Below are positions 32,640 through 44,129 of a stretch of 64,000 nt of DNA, one piece after another (within the stretch, counting starts at the first letter, position 1; each line of letters starts with the position of its first letter). The DNA lies in NCBI GenBank assembly GCA_029204225.1, contig MU831557.1, positions 1 through 64,000 on the forward strand, in the 5' to 3' direction. Below the pieces are notes generated by a model. The model searched no databases. It was not told where the DNA came from and saw nothing but the letters and a program-made list of their open reading frames with translations. Made by a program: the position numbers and the translations under genes. This stretch comes from Diphasiastrum complanatum. Lineage: Eukaryota; Streptophyta; Lycopodiopsida; Lycopodiales; Lycopodiaceae.

Positions 32640-35600
32640 TTAAACTGCTTCTATCCTTAGAAGCTCCTTAAAACATGAAAGAATTACAAGAACAGTTCCT
32701 TTAACTTTCAATATTAACCGAGAAAATCATTATCCTTAGTCTAACTTCCATATCAAGCAAGTACTCAGAGATAAACCAATTTCCAATAGTTAATCTCTGT
32801 TTTGGAGTACAAACTCTGGTTGAAAAGTACAATAGGAGATACATTTTCTCAACTAGGTTATACTCAACACAAGTTAGTAACATCACCTTCATGTAAATCA
32901 CTTACATGAACCACTGAGTGAAATATTTCCTAACTTAGGAGATTTAAAGTTAAAGAAAATAATAATTACAGTATGAAATCATCCACAAATCTGACAGACA
33001 TTTCATAAAAACTTCCAAGTATAACTATCCTTAGAATCCACTTCTAAGATATGATAATTCATTCAACTAGAATCTCTAGGAGAATCATTAAGATATAGAA
33101 TGATAAAGCTCAACTCTGAGTATCTTGGATACACTTTTGAGTTAAATGCTCCTATTTCTAGAACCAAATGCAAAAAAATAGCATTTATTCATCTTAATAG
33201 ATTTGTCTGTCTCCTACGATAACTGGAGATCCAATCAAATGAAGAACTGTACTCAAGCATCTGCAGATCATTTACTGTAGCAGAATAACATCCACTAAAA
33301 TAATTAAATGCTCCACAAGTAAAATAACTTTCCTTGTGAGAATGTCGGTGAGATCCATAGGTTCTCAATAATACTGGAGTAGAGATATTCAAAATACTGA
33401 TTTGAATTCTTACTCAATTAATAGACCAAGACTTAATCGTCACATTTAAGAATCATCATAATTCCTTTTAATCCATTGACAATAACTAAGTATCTATTTA
33501 TGATCCATCAATCATAAATATTTAAATTCATATGATTCGTCAATCATAATTTTTTGAAATCCAAAACCATAATCATTTACAGGATACTGGAGTATATGTC
33601 CACATAACTCAGGAAAAGTAAGAATCATTCCAAAACCTTTCACACTAAGAAAATACTGGATTTAGAAATATTCTTCAAACAAGATTCTTTAACCGAAATG
33701 CAAGATTCAAGTTCTATAAATCACTAGTAATGAAAGACTGGACGTATACCAAAATGACAATCATCTTCAACTACAAAACCTTTAGATTACAATCTAGAAT
33801 CACATCTAGATACCCAAAGTCCTGCTGAATATCCATTCAGATATTATTCTTGGATTCATTATGATTTGTTATCCAATTGAGCACTCTGGGATACAATCAC
33901 TAATGAGCTACTGAGATTATCAAAATTCTAATTGCAATATACATTTCTCGATCACACTTACTACCTCTGATGTCCACTCTTCTTCCCTCCTTAGAATTTT
34001 CAATTCTCTGAAAATCTATTTTACCTAAGGTACTAAGAAGACGTTACGACATTAGTAAATGTTTAAAATTAATTACTGTAGAAAAAAAATCTGAAACAAT
34101 TTCATTTCTATCCTATATCTGGGTTGAATAACTGATACACCAAAAATCATCTACTAGTATGAAAAAACACTACTAGTCTGATCTCTTGAATATAATTCAC
34201 CATAGGATTTTACTGGAAATGAAATCAGTTTTATAATTCCTATTATTATAAAATTGGACCGTTCGCCCTTTTCAACTTACTGGCTTAAGAATTACTTCAT
34301 TAAAATTTGGATTCGGGTATTTCCACATTGTATTCACCCAAAATAATATTGTTGAATAAAGAAATACCTCCAAATACTATGAATTTTCCACCATTAATTA
34401 TTTAACAAGTATCTCAAAAGCTTTGGTTTGTTAAATTTTAATGATCGCAATCATCAAAACCACAATAACCAACTGATCGGTGCTCCACCGATTTGAAAAG
34501 GAGAAAATCGAAAAAATACAATTTAACTCCATTTATTGGGAATACTCATCCTCCAGAGTTAAATGGTTTAAATAGCATCGTACCAAGGAATCGAATTCCT
34601 AAACTGGGTATATGCCTAAGAATCGTACCACTCTTTCGTTCCGTCAAGATCGATTTCAAAAAAACTCTCATCGAAAAGATTAATACTGTTTGATCACGAA
34701 TAATGGTACTCAAGTTTCACAAAAACTGGGCTCCCATTGCTGAAAGCCGAATGTCAAGTTGATAAGAGCGTATGACATGCACATTGTCCATGGAGAAAAA
34801 CAAATCCAATCTTCTTCTAACCATAATCGGGACACAATATACAAAAACCAAGGTTACACTTCGACAAACGAGCACCAAGAAACCTAAGCTCCTTTAACAA
34901 GGTGCTAATAACTTAAAATTTCTGGGTTAATTTGGAGAATCAACCTTTTAAGTTACAAGCGTCAAGCCCAAAGTGATCCTTGGATAATTATCTTGCACCA
35001 AACCATGCAATTACAAAATTTCAGATTGTCATCAAGCTCCAAACGAGCTTTACATCCAAATAAAAAACATGCTACCCACAAGGGCCTCTCATGACCCCTT
35101 GCAAAGTCCAAATAGGGTTTTAGTTTTTTTTTCTTTTAAAGGAGGGATCGCCACCATCGAGTTCTACAGCCGCCACCATCGAGGTAAAGACGACCTGCAG
35201 CGGCGACCTATTCGAGAGAGAGAGGGAGTTCAAGCAGGATCGCGCCCTCCCTGGCTCATCTGCCATTCCTTCCTCATTCCTCACGCCACTCTGCATGTAG
35301 GAACCGAGCATTTCCAGATCTGGGTGCTTCATCAACGAAGTCTCCCCTGTTCAGATCAGCACGCACTTTTCAATGGCTTGAAAAGAAAACAAATCTTGCC
35401 TCTGAAACCCCTAATGCTTTCCCACGGCTCAAACTCACACAGATTAACTCTGTGAGGACTCCCAGTAGGGCGAAAAGAATCTATATCCAAGAATCACAGC
35501 AAAACTTATGAATACAGGGTTTCTCAGATCCGTGCTCTGCTCGTTTCACAGATGGCTTTGCTACACTGGTGAACAGCGAGCAAAGGTTCTCAAGGTGTTC

Positions 35601-36417
35601 AGATTTCTATTTGAATCTCTTATCAAGCGACTTCACTATCTTCAACGGTTTGGCTAGTAGAACTGCGACCCCTACTTCACGTTTTTTTTTTTAAAAACAA
35701 AAACAAGGTTACTTTCCTCAAAGGTTTAGTCAGGGTTACTTCTTTCTCTCAAGCACTTACTAGACACAACTGACTTCCATGCATGCTTAGGCTAACTATC
35801 ACCCGGACCAGATTGCTACTGTCATGGATTTATACATGCAACTCCTATTCCAATCATTCATAATCATTTCTACTATTCAGTATCTCAAGTTTAAACTGAA
35901 CATAAAGTAGAATATAAATGATTTTTTGGGAAGAGTTATCCACACATATTTACAAGAGTGTCAACAGCAAGTCTCGGTTCTCACCAGCATATCATTAAAT
36001 AATCATAACAGCAGTCCCATAATCGCCTGTTATAGTTTATTTTCCAGGATAAATTGTATACTCACAATCTATCAATAAACACAAACCAGTCGTGCATGTT
36101 ACCAATCTTTAATGACATGAGAAACAAGCTACTAGATTCATACACAAACCATGCTACATCCAATAGAAATCATCTCCCAAAAAAAAATCAGAATTGAATC
36201 ACTCCAATTAGAGGCAATATTAACAAAAATATAATTTGATGGAAGTGCACTTTACCACACTTCTTGTCAATATGCTTCAAACCAGAATTAGAGGATCTAA
36301 AACTCAATTTTCTCCTTGAGAGTTCAGCACACCAATCTGGGACATAAATCCATGTGCCTCCAATTTCCAATTCCATGTAGAGCTTGTCTCCTTCCCTATC
36401 CAAGACCGCATCTTAGT
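32640..36417 (-). other. Non-coding interior of the LARD-like element
   Basis: About 3.8 kb, AT-rich, with only short frames. Words around 33490-33590 (TATGATTCxTCAATCAxAATT, AAATTCCAAAxCCATA) recur around 48795-48835, so related interior sequence exists at 48-49 kb. A more GC-rich patch at 35150-35450 may be foreign (captured) sequence, without identifiable product. Confidence 0.5.
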
Positions 36418-36420
36418 CGG

Positions 36421-36432
36421 GCTCTGATACCA
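36421..36432 (-). promoter_or_regulatory. Initiator-Met tRNA primer binding site
   Basis: TGGTATCAGAGC on the minus strand, an exact match to the 12 bases most used for minus-strand priming by plant LTR elements. It defines the end of the 5' LTR at about 36433. Confidence 0.85.
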
Positions 36433-36509
36433 CTATTAGCACCCAAAAGGGATTACCCCTAAGATGAGGATAGGAGAACACAATAGGAGAGACTATGGAG
36501 CCAAACCGC

Positions 36510-37231
36510 TGTAGTGAGTTTCTTTCCTTGCCTAACCTGAATCCAAGATCTAGTCAATCTAGCATCAAAGAGACGGAGTTAGTTGTCACGCGTAGGTTCG
36601 TTCCCATGAGAGCGATAGTATAGTTCAGATTTCAACATGAATGGAGGATTTAACACTAACATCCATTAGCACTAAGCATTAACACTACATCCATTAACCC
36701 TACTTCCATTAACCCTAAATCCACAACAATGATAGAAACTTACTCTTGTCTCTCTCTCCCTTTCTCTCTCACAAAAAGCATAAGAAATAGCTATCTCAAT
36801 AATGATCAAATCCAACAATTAGCAAAATCCAAAGAAAGCATGAGAAATGGAGGAGAAGAGAGGAAAAGCAAGGACATTCATCAATTCATTTCTAAAGAGA
36901 ACCAATTCGCTTTATTGAAATGAGGAAATGAACATCAGGAACAACTCAAGTTGGTCCCTTTTTATAGTAGAGAGGAGGACCCTGGCCTCTGAATCTTATT
37001 GGTCCAGTCTTGCCTCTCTTTTTATTCAAATTTAAAAAAGTGTGGGAACCATCAAAATTGGAGAGAAACCCAACTTTATTCACTAACTTGACAATTAGGC
37101 CCTGTGACATTAAAAGTCCCGCAAAAAGGCCTAAAGTCCTTTTATTGACTTTTAACTAATCAATCAAATAACTATGTGGTCATCGGGTTGAACTTACACA
37201 CGCAGGGTGCCAAATCCCTCTCACTTATTAA
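36510..37231 (-). repeat. Gypsy element 2 3' LTR, missing its first 50 bases
   Basis: Nearly identical to the 5' LTR (42973-43733) except that the TGTTGGAGGG...CTAGTTAATAA start, including the telobox-like stretch, is absent. It is fused to pol at about 37231. The outer end TGTAGTGAG is next to the ACCGC duplication. Confidence 0.92.
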
Positions 37232-39033
37232 GTATTACACGTCTTATTTACCAAGTAAAGTAACGGTTGATGATCCGTATAAAATGCAAATTGCGTTTCC
37301 ATGAGGTAGTGACGAAATTTTCGAACAGAAAAAATCATGGCTAGCGCTTCACGTTCTGTTGTTGAATAATTCTTCTCTGGATCTGTAAGTTGCTTGCTTG
37401 CAAATCGTATAGGATAATCCTTCTTATAGTCACCTGGTTGCGTCAAAATTGATCCAATAGCGTATTTTGAGGCATCCGTATGAACATGAAACTCTAATGT
37501 CCAATCTAGAGAACGCAGTATTGGTGCTGAAGATAATGCTTTTTTTAACTTTTCAAAGGCTTCTAACGCCTCTACTGTCCAAATAGGAACAATAGTTGAT
37601 TTGTATATAGGTCGTGCTAAATCCACAAAGAAGATAATAAAAATTCGATAGTAGTTCGCATGACCCATAAACACATAAACTCCTCGAATTGTTGCTGGCG
37701 ATGGCAATTCCAAAAATATCACTCTGTGAGAAACCCATATCTGGTATTTTTTTGGATTTAGAGAAATCTGATATTTGCGGCATCTTTCAAAGACTTTCTC
37801 CAATCGATCCAGGTGGTCTATATCTGTACTATGAACTCCCAAGTCGTCCAAGTAAATTTCAAGGAATTTCTGCAGATAATCTTTAAAGGCAAATTGCATT
37901 ACTCTTTGGAATGAACTTGGTGCATTACAGAGTCCAAACGACATTACTTTGTAAGCATAGGTGCCCCATTCTGTTGCAAAAGCAGTTTTGTAGCGATCGG
38001 CAGGTGCAATCTTAACCTGGTTGTAACCACTAAATCCATCCAGGAAACTATAAGCTTCTGTTCCAGCAAGGCGATCCAAAATGCTTTCAGTAAAAGGTAA
38101 CGAAAAGTGATCCTTTCGTGTCACTTTATTCAATGCTTTGAGATTCACACAAATTCGCAATTTCTCATTTTTTTTAGGAACAATGACAATCGGTAAAATC
38201 CATTCGGTATGCTCGATATCATAAATGAAATCGGCATCAAGCAATCTCTGAAGTTCTTTCTTTATCAGATCTGCCACATTAGAATTACAGCGATATAACT
38301 TTGTAACCTTTGGTACTGCATCATGTACTAAAGGTATGGTATGTTCAGTGACTGATGTCGGAATACCCTTCAAATCTTGATAAGTCCATGCAAAACAATC
38401 TTGATACTTACTAAGTAGCAAACGGAGTGCTTGATACTGTTCAGGAGTAAGTTGTGATCCCACTTGTACAATATTTTCCGGTTCTCCTGGTCCTGCAAGA
38501 TTCATTGGCTGCGTCCTAGCTGGGCCATCGTAAACCTCTTTAGATTCTGGCATGTGTTCTTCAGGTTCACGATGTGCTTTAGGTAACATGATAACCACAT
38601 CATCCAGTGTATAACGTTTAAAATTCTCTGGCATATCATGCTGGACTACATTTGCTTGTTCTTTATCGAAAGGACTTGTCTTGGCTCTTCGTTTAGTCTT
38701 CGTAGCAGGAATTGATCGTGGAGGTGATGACTTTCGAGATGATAAATCTTTCTTCACAGGTAAAGACTTCCTAGACGAGGATGTCTTGCTGGAGATCTGA
38801 CTTGAAGAATCATTCTTGACTTTTCCTTTGTCTTTATCCAATAGAGGTGGCACTTCCTTAAAATTGATCTTTTGAGAGGGATTTTTCCATTTCAGAATCA
38901 TATTATAATGTTGCTTTGCTTGTTTCTTGGTCATCGAACCTATCATTATGTCTCCCTTCAATATAACTGCTTTGGGTGATTTGATTATTGGTTCATTAGG
39001 AACATTACGCACTCCAAATCTAGTCGGATCCAT
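37228..39033 (-). CDS. Gypsy element 2 pol: RT and partial RNase H
   Basis: An open frame of 601 codons. Roughly residues 1-200 are linker (MDPTRFGV, MPENFKRYTLDDVVIMLPKA, LTPEQYQAL). RT follows at about residues 230-430: WILPIVIVPKKNEKLRICV, the first catalytic Asp in YSFLDGFSGYNQVKI, FGLCNAPSSFQRVMQ, and the YLDD active site. RNase H starts at about 515 with HTDASKYAIGSILTQ, TEREALAMIFSVRKFRHYL (catalytic Glu) and FYTDHQPLLYLV, and then stops at a deletion junction. RT copies the element RNA into DNA and RNase H removes the template. Upstream, a one-base deletion near 39058 puts this frame out of phase with the preceding segment (39221-38985), so the Met at 39033 is not the natural start. 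The integrase is missing. Confidence 0.9.
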   Translation of the reverse strand: MDPTRFGVRNVPNEPIIKSPKAVILKGDIMIGSMTKKQAKQHYNMILKWKNPSQKINFKEVPPLLDKDKGKVKNDSSSQISSKTSSSRKSLPVKKDLSSRKSSPPRSIPATKTKRRAKTSPFDKEQANVVQHDMPENFKRYTLDDVVIMLPKAHREPEEHMPESKEVYDGPARTQPMNLAGPGEPENIVQVGSQLTPEQYQALRLLLSKYQDCFAWTYQDLKGIPTSVTEHTIPLVHDAVPKVTKLYRCNSNVADLIKKELQRLLDADFIYDIEHTEWILPIVIVPKKNEKLRICVNLKALNKVTRKDHFSLPFTESILDRLAGTEAYSFLDGFSGYNQVKIAPADRYKTAFATEWGTYAYKVMSFGLCNAPSSFQRVMQFAFKDYLQKFLEIYLDDLGVHSTDIDHLDRLEKVFERCRKYQISLNPKKYQIWVSHRVIFLELPSPATIRGVYVFMGHANYYRIFIIFFVDLARPIYKSTIVPIWTVEALEAFEKLKKALSSAPILRSLDWTLEFHVHTDASKYAIGSILTQPGDYKKDYPIRFASKQLTDPEKNYSTTEREALAMIFSVRKFRHYLMETQFAFYTDHQPLLYLVNKTCNT

Positions 39034-40091
39034 ATGATGTAGAATCTGTTCATCGTAATTTTTGCATTGCCATCATAAGTTAAGGCATGGCTCATTGGTA
39101 TGAGATCATCCTCAATTGGATCTAGTATAGGTTCCGTTGATATCCAGGCTACATTCAGCACATTTAGTGGAAACGTGATTGGCGTATCCAAAGTTTGATC
39201 TAACAAGGAAATCTCGCTCATCTCTGATTAAATATCTTGTTGACACATATATCCTGCTGTACAATCAATTGTTGCAAAGGCTTCGTTCCAATTGACAGTA
39301 TTCATTTGAGAATCGTAATGAACTCCCAATTTTTTCTCTAGTCGATCACAAGTGTGATCCGTTGTTGATGAATCGTCATCCGCTTTTTGAACCACTGGCT
39401 TGATAGTCCAAGTCGTAGGATCAATTTTAACTGCACGTTCACGATTTTCAAAAGTGATTTTGCCGGTACCCCAGTTATGAATTGCTTGTGCAACTCGTAA
39501 CCATGGACGTCCTAAGAGAACTCGATAGACATTTGGTGGTTCTGGTAAGTCCATCACGACGAAAGTAATGACGAACTGTACTCCTGCAATCTTGACAGGT
39601 ATATCTTCCACCATTCCTCGTGGACGAACCGTCGTTTGATCAACTAGCTTAATAGCAAAAGTAGCAGGCTTAATCTTTGTAAGGCCCCATTTTGTACATA
39701 GCTTTGTAGAAATCAGGTTAACTCCTGAACTGCCATCTATCACAGCTGCTTCTTTAGAAAATTGTCTGTGTTGTATCGGCAGAGTGATATTCTTTTGTTC
39801 ACTTTCCCAAGCGGCTCCAACATGGAGTACATTGTTAGATTCTTCAAATCCAGCACAAAAAAGAGGCTCCTGATGGTCTTCTGATTCTTCTTGAGCTAAC
39901 TTTTGCACTAAGACTTCTTTTGCTTTTGGCACCAACTTTAGGAACTCTCCCAATGAAATATTGATCTTGCTAGACAAAATATTCATGAGTAATTCTGTAT
40001 GCGGTGCTTCAGGTTCAGTCATCTTGAAGGGTTCTTCGTGATGATGTAATTGATCATTCATATCCGTACGTAAATTTCTTGGAGGCTGCAA
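38985..40091 (-). pseudogene. Gypsy element 2 gag C-terminus and protease segment
   Basis: Frame 40091-39228 (287 codons) covers the HHEEPFKMTEPE block, LGEFLKLVPKAKEVL, the protease-like AAVIDGSSGVNLISTKLC motif, then LVDQTTVRPRGMVEDIPVKI, GRPWLRVAQAIHNW. The next piece (39221-38985) has TPITFPLN and IEDDLIPMSHALTYD, then shifts frame at about 39058. The protease motif is DGSSG rather than DSGA/DTGA, as in the sister copy (DGGSG), so this spelling belongs to the family and not only to decay. The protease would process the polyprotein in the particle. Confidence 0.82.
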
Positions 40092-40163
40092 TGGTGAAGA
40101 CCGAACTTCAGCTGTTACTTTAGTAGCTTCAAGTTCCTCTTCTTCTTGCAGATGTTTAATCCA

Positions 40164-40893
40164 CTATCTCATATCCTGATATCTTCGTTTTTCTGCATTA
40201 AGATTTGGATAGACTTTCGATGTTGTTGGTGTATTGTTCAATGGTATAGAATCAGCAGGTACTGAATTCACTACTGGTTCTTTTTGCTTTTGTGCTCTGG
40301 TGACCACCATCAAGGGTGCACTTGGTTTATTATGAGCTACCGATCCTTGCTTGATTGTTATCAAATTTACAGGTGCTGTAGCTGGTGGTGGCTTCAGTCT
40401 TGCTGGACAGTCTTTATAGCAATGCCCATATCCACAGTCATGACAAAATGGTACAAATTTTTCTTTTAGCTGGGCATTTTGCAGCTCTGTGATTTTCTCC
40501 ACATGCAAAGCATCCAAGTGGTGCTCTGGCCCAATTTCTCGAGGCTTGTTGTTGAGCGGCAGCATAAATAACATACTGTTCTGAAGATCCACCTTCTTGA
40601 TCATTACCATAGCTCCATTGCTCAGCACTTCCGTAAGGTTTTGATTCCATCAAATTGGCAGGAGGAGCGGAGTGTTTTGATAGGGCAGGCAAAGCTAGAC
40701 GATCCAAGTATCCAAGAGTAGATTGTCGTAGTCTTGCTGGTGGATTGCCTCCATACTGTGGATCTCGATATCCCATCTGGGCATACCGTTGCTGAATTAT
40801 CCGAGGGTTGAAGTTGCAAAAGGTAGTCTCATGGTCAGGTGAATTACACAGATGGCAAACACTGATTTCCATTCGTTTTTCGATTGAGGACAC
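40164..40893 (-). pseudogene. Gypsy element 2 gag zinc-knuckle region
   Basis: Three knuckle-like motifs are visible. LGCFACGENHRAAKCP is a standard C-x2-C-x4-H-x4-C box, PFCHDCGYGHCYKDCP is a second one, and the upstream VCHLCNSPDHETTFC has the shape C-x2-C-x4-H-x4-C as well. The boxes are split between two frames (40893-40438 and 40628-40164), so one frameshift lies around 40450-40500. Pro- and Thr-rich linker follows (RLKPPPATAPVNLITIK). Zinc knuckles bind the element RNA. Confidence 0.83.
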
Positions 40894-41750
40894 TCATTCA
40901 CTGTGTGATTTTCTGTACAAATAGAACACCAGAGATTTTTCCTGGTAGGAAAAGTCTTTGAAAACTTCTCAGTTTCCTTGTTCGCTTCTCCGTGCAAATT
41001 TTCCAATGCTTTGATCTTCTCATCAAATTGCAACTACAACTTTTCCATCTGTTTCTGCTGGATCTTCCCAAGTTTCACGAACTCATTGAGCATCATTTCT
41101 GCAATAGCATTGGCATTCGTTGATGCAATAGTGGTGGATGTCATAGTAGTCTGCCCTGCTGTTTAAGGCAACATACTGATATTCGGCTCATCATTTGAAT
41201 CTTCATCCTCCTCCCGAATTGCATCGTCCATTGCATTTTGCAAAAGTGCGTATTCATTATGGCGTTTCAGTTCACGTCTGATCCGTTTAGGTAGACCTGA
41301 CAAAAACCACATAATCATGGCATTTTCATTAATCAGCTCAGGCTCACATTCAGATCTAAGATGTTTCACCCTTTCGATGTAATCTCGAACCATTTTCCGC
41401 TTTCCCATTTTAATTTTACTTAAAAGTAGGAAAGGATCTTCCATAAACTTCCGTAGTTTGAACCGCGTGATAAGGGCTCGTTTAACAACCTCCCAATCTG
41501 TACGCTCAGTTTCATCTTGGTTATAGTACCAATCTTGTGCTGCGCCTGTTAAGGCCATAGGGAACAGCTTAAGTTTATCTTGAGGATAGATCTCACCATA
41601 GAACTCACAGAATTCAGCATAGATCTGAAGAAATCTAACTAGATCTGTTAATCCATTATATTTGGGTAGATCCAATCGGGGTGCTCTTCTAACAATAATT
41701 GGATTGACCTCCTGTGGACCACCTCTAGGAGCAGCTCCAGGGGCAGCCAT
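40797..41750 (-). pseudogene. Gypsy element 2 gag
   Basis: The frame 41750-41163 (195 codons) starts at an ATG just after the leader: MAAPGAAPRGG, IIVRRAPRLDLPKYNGLTD, KLFPMALTGAAQDWYYNQDE, FMEDPFLLLSKIKMGKRK, LPKRIRRELKRHNEYALLQ and the acidic DDAIREEDEDSNDEP. It stops at 41163, after which the region 41162-40797 encodes the coiled Gln/Lys part (EKIKALENLHGEANKE) and a CSICTENHTVNECP knuckle in another frame. Gag builds the virus-like particle. Better preserved than in element 1, which has two extra stops here. Confidence 0.88.
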
Positions 41751-42972
41751 CTTACAAACTTAGATCAAATCGATAATATGATTGGATATAGATTTTTCCA
41801 AAAAACTATCTCAGATTAGATCTGCTAGCTCTATTCCACTTTTCAAGAATCTGATTCTATATGATGAAAAACTACCCAAAATTTGATCAATCGATACTTC
41901 TCACAAATGATAAATCTCTTAGAGTCTAATTCAGAATATATCAGATTTGATCCAAATTTTGACAGAGACTTGATATGGAAAATCAAAAACTAAAAATAGA
42001 ACTGACGAAGGTTCTCTAGACGAAGGTTGTCTCGGCGAAGGTTCAACAGTGCTAGTTTGGGATAAAAACTCTCTAAACACTTTTCTGGCAATTTCTTGAA
42101 AAACAACCTTCGTCGACTTCTCAGATGGAAGGTCTGACACGGATAAATTATGGACAACCGGACGAAGGTTTTTGACACAAGAAAATACAGTTTTTGTAAT
42201 CTGACGAGGGTAAAAATCAAGATTTTTTGTGATCTGATCAAGATGAATCTTCGTCGAACTCAAAAATAGTTGTTTATTATAAATAGAATATTCTGGAAAC
42301 TCAGCAAAGGTTCTGGGAAAGGATCAAGAGTAATACTGGTAATTTTGCAAAAAAGTGACTTTTTTGACAAAAATATGACAATATGACAACTGATCCTCTT
42401 CTATTTTTGGTATTATTCTTTGCCAACCTGGCAGTAGATAGATCTGAATCACATCTAAGCACAGTGAATTGGGCGAAGGTTCTTTTTCTGTATTGTTTAG
42501 GGTTTTGATAATTTTTGGTGTTTTTTGGTGGTTTTTCTGATGTTTCTGGAAATCTGCTGAGAATCAATCTTCGCCTTTCAAACTGAAGGTTTTGTAAACA
42601 AAACCGAAGGTGTCTGCAAATCGGGGAAGGTTTTCTGAAAGAGGGTAAAAAGTTCTGAACTCTGATGACGCTTTTTGTTTCTTTTTGACCAAATTTGACA
42701 GATTTGACCGATTTTTGTTATTTTCTCTGATATCTCAGATCCAAATGGATCTTAAGATTGGTGATCTGAATAGATTTTCCTGTTTAATAATCAAATTAGA
42801 TTTCAAACAAGCAAATCCACGCAAATCTAGCAAAATCAATCACAAACTAACCCTACAATGCAGTTTTAACATTATTCATGCCACGACAAGATGCCTAATG
42901 CAAGCTAACCATCAACCAAAACATGCTGCAAACTGAAAAATTGGCGTAGCTCCCCGACAACGGTGCCAAAAT
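41751..42972 (-). other. Gypsy element 2 primer site and leader
   Basis: Starts on the minus strand with ATTTTGGCACCGTTGTCGGGG (first 12 bases 42972-42961 are the primer-site region). The 1.2 kb leader has no conserved frame and carries the GGCGAAGGTT-like motif at least eight times in both orientations. Three copies at 42004, 42019 and 42034 form an exact 15-base period. Confidence 0.75.
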
Positions 42973-43733
42973 TGTAGTGGGTTTCTTTCCTTGCCTAACC
43001 TGAATCCAAGATCTAGTCAATCTAGCATCAAAGAGACGGAGTTAGTTGTCACGCGTAGGTTCGTTCCCATGAGAGCGATAGTATAGTTCAGATTTCAACA
43101 TGAATGGAGGATCTAACACTAACATCCATTAACACTAAGCATTAACACTACATCCATTAACCCTACTTCCATTAACCCTAAATCCACAACAATGATAGAA
43201 ACTTACTCTTCTCTCTCTCCCTTTCTCTCTCACAAAAAGCATAAGAAATAGCTATCCCAATAATGATCAAATCCAACAATTAGCAAAATCCAAAGAAAGC
43301 ATGAGAAATGGAGGAGAAGAGAGGAAGAGCAAGGACATCCATCAATCCATTTCTAAAGAGAACCAATCTGCTTTATTGAAATGAGAAAATGAACATCAAG
43401 AACAACTCGAGTTGGTCTCTTTTTATAGTAGAGAGGAGGACCCTGGCCTCTAAATCCTTTTGGTCCAATCTTGCCTCTCTCTTTATTCAAATTTAAAAAA
43501 GTGTGAGAACCATCAAAATTGGAGGGAAACCCAACTTTATTCACTAACTTGACAATTAGGCCCTGCGACATTAAAAGTCCCGCAAAAAGGCCTAAAGTCC
43601 TTTTATTGACTTTTAACTAATCAATCAAATAACTATGTGGTCATCGGGTTGGATCTACACATGCAGGGTGCCAAATCCCTCTCACTTATTAACTAGGGTT
43701 AGGGTTGTCTTGAGATCCACAAACCCTCCAACA
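42973..43733 (-). repeat. Gypsy element 2 5' LTR (761 bp)
   Basis: Plus-strand ends TGTAGTGG and CCTCCAACA. The telobox-like AACCCTAACCCTAG (minus strand) lies about 30 bases inside the start. The element's 5' side abuts ACCGC at 43734-43738. Confidence 0.93.
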
Positions 43734-44129
43734 ACCGCCCAACCAATCCTAGATCAAAATTGGATCTAGCCCCCAAGCCATGCCATGTGAAGCAAGAGGA
43801 GAAGAGAGCTCCTGGTGACCTGAACCCAATATGTCGACGGGAGAATCCCTACCTCATTATATAGAGAGTAGAGTCATGTGCATGTAACCATGCAATATCC
43901 ATGCAGGTCAACTATAAATAAATCACATCTCTTCATGTAGTCCTCCTGCCTATATTCATCACACAGACACGCAATACTCCATATGTCTCAATTAGAGTGT
44001 CTGGGTCCTCTCAAGGTAATTAGTCACAACCAAGAATTGAATTTTGGCGTGACCAATAATTTCGAGTAATGGAGGACCGGTCTACCATATTAGAACTATT
44101 CCAGGTCCTTAACCGAATATGGCCATAAC
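43734..44129 (-). repeat. 5' LTR, outer segment, of the LARD-like element
   Basis: Runs on the minus strand from TGTTATGGCC at 44129 to the ACCGC duplication, and continues beyond the nested element at 36504. The first 150 bases align with 32629-32467. A TATAAATA on the plus strand near 43913 has no meaning that I can assign. Confidence 0.7.

Larger units (their letters stand above)
36510..43733 (-). mobile_element. Ty3-gypsy element 2 (Tat/Athila-like), full insertion lacking integrase
   Basis: Both ends are LTRs (36510-37231 and 42973-43733), and the insertion is flanked on both sides by ACCGC (36505-36509 and 43734-43738), the 5-bp target duplication. Reading on the minus strand: 5' LTR, TTTTGGCACC-type primer site, leader, gag, zinc knuckles, protease, RT, RNase H. 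The RT blocks FLDGFSGYNQ and IYLDD fit the Tat/Athila clade. The pol frame ends in the middle of RNase H and is joined directly to an LTR lacking its first 50 bases, so integrase and the polypurine tract are deleted. It could not move on its own now. Confidence 0.93.
32467..44129 (-). mobile_element. Large LTR element without coding capacity, split by gypsy element 2
   Basis: Minus-strand reading: 5' LTR 44129-43734 continuing at 36504-36433, primer site 36432-36421, about 3.8 kb of internal sequence, polypurine tract, 3' LTR 32629-32467. The 5' LTR is divided by the 7.2 kb element at 36510-43733, so this element is the older one. The internal part has no gag or pol that I can see, which fits a LARD (large retrotransposon derivative). 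The host sequence right of 44129 is a gypsy RT. Confidence 0.65.

Noticed and set aside
35069-35455. 128-codon frame in a GC-richer patch
   Set aside because: No recognisable domain, lies in the non-coding LARD interior and overlaps an equally open frame on the other strand; kept only as a possible captured fragment.
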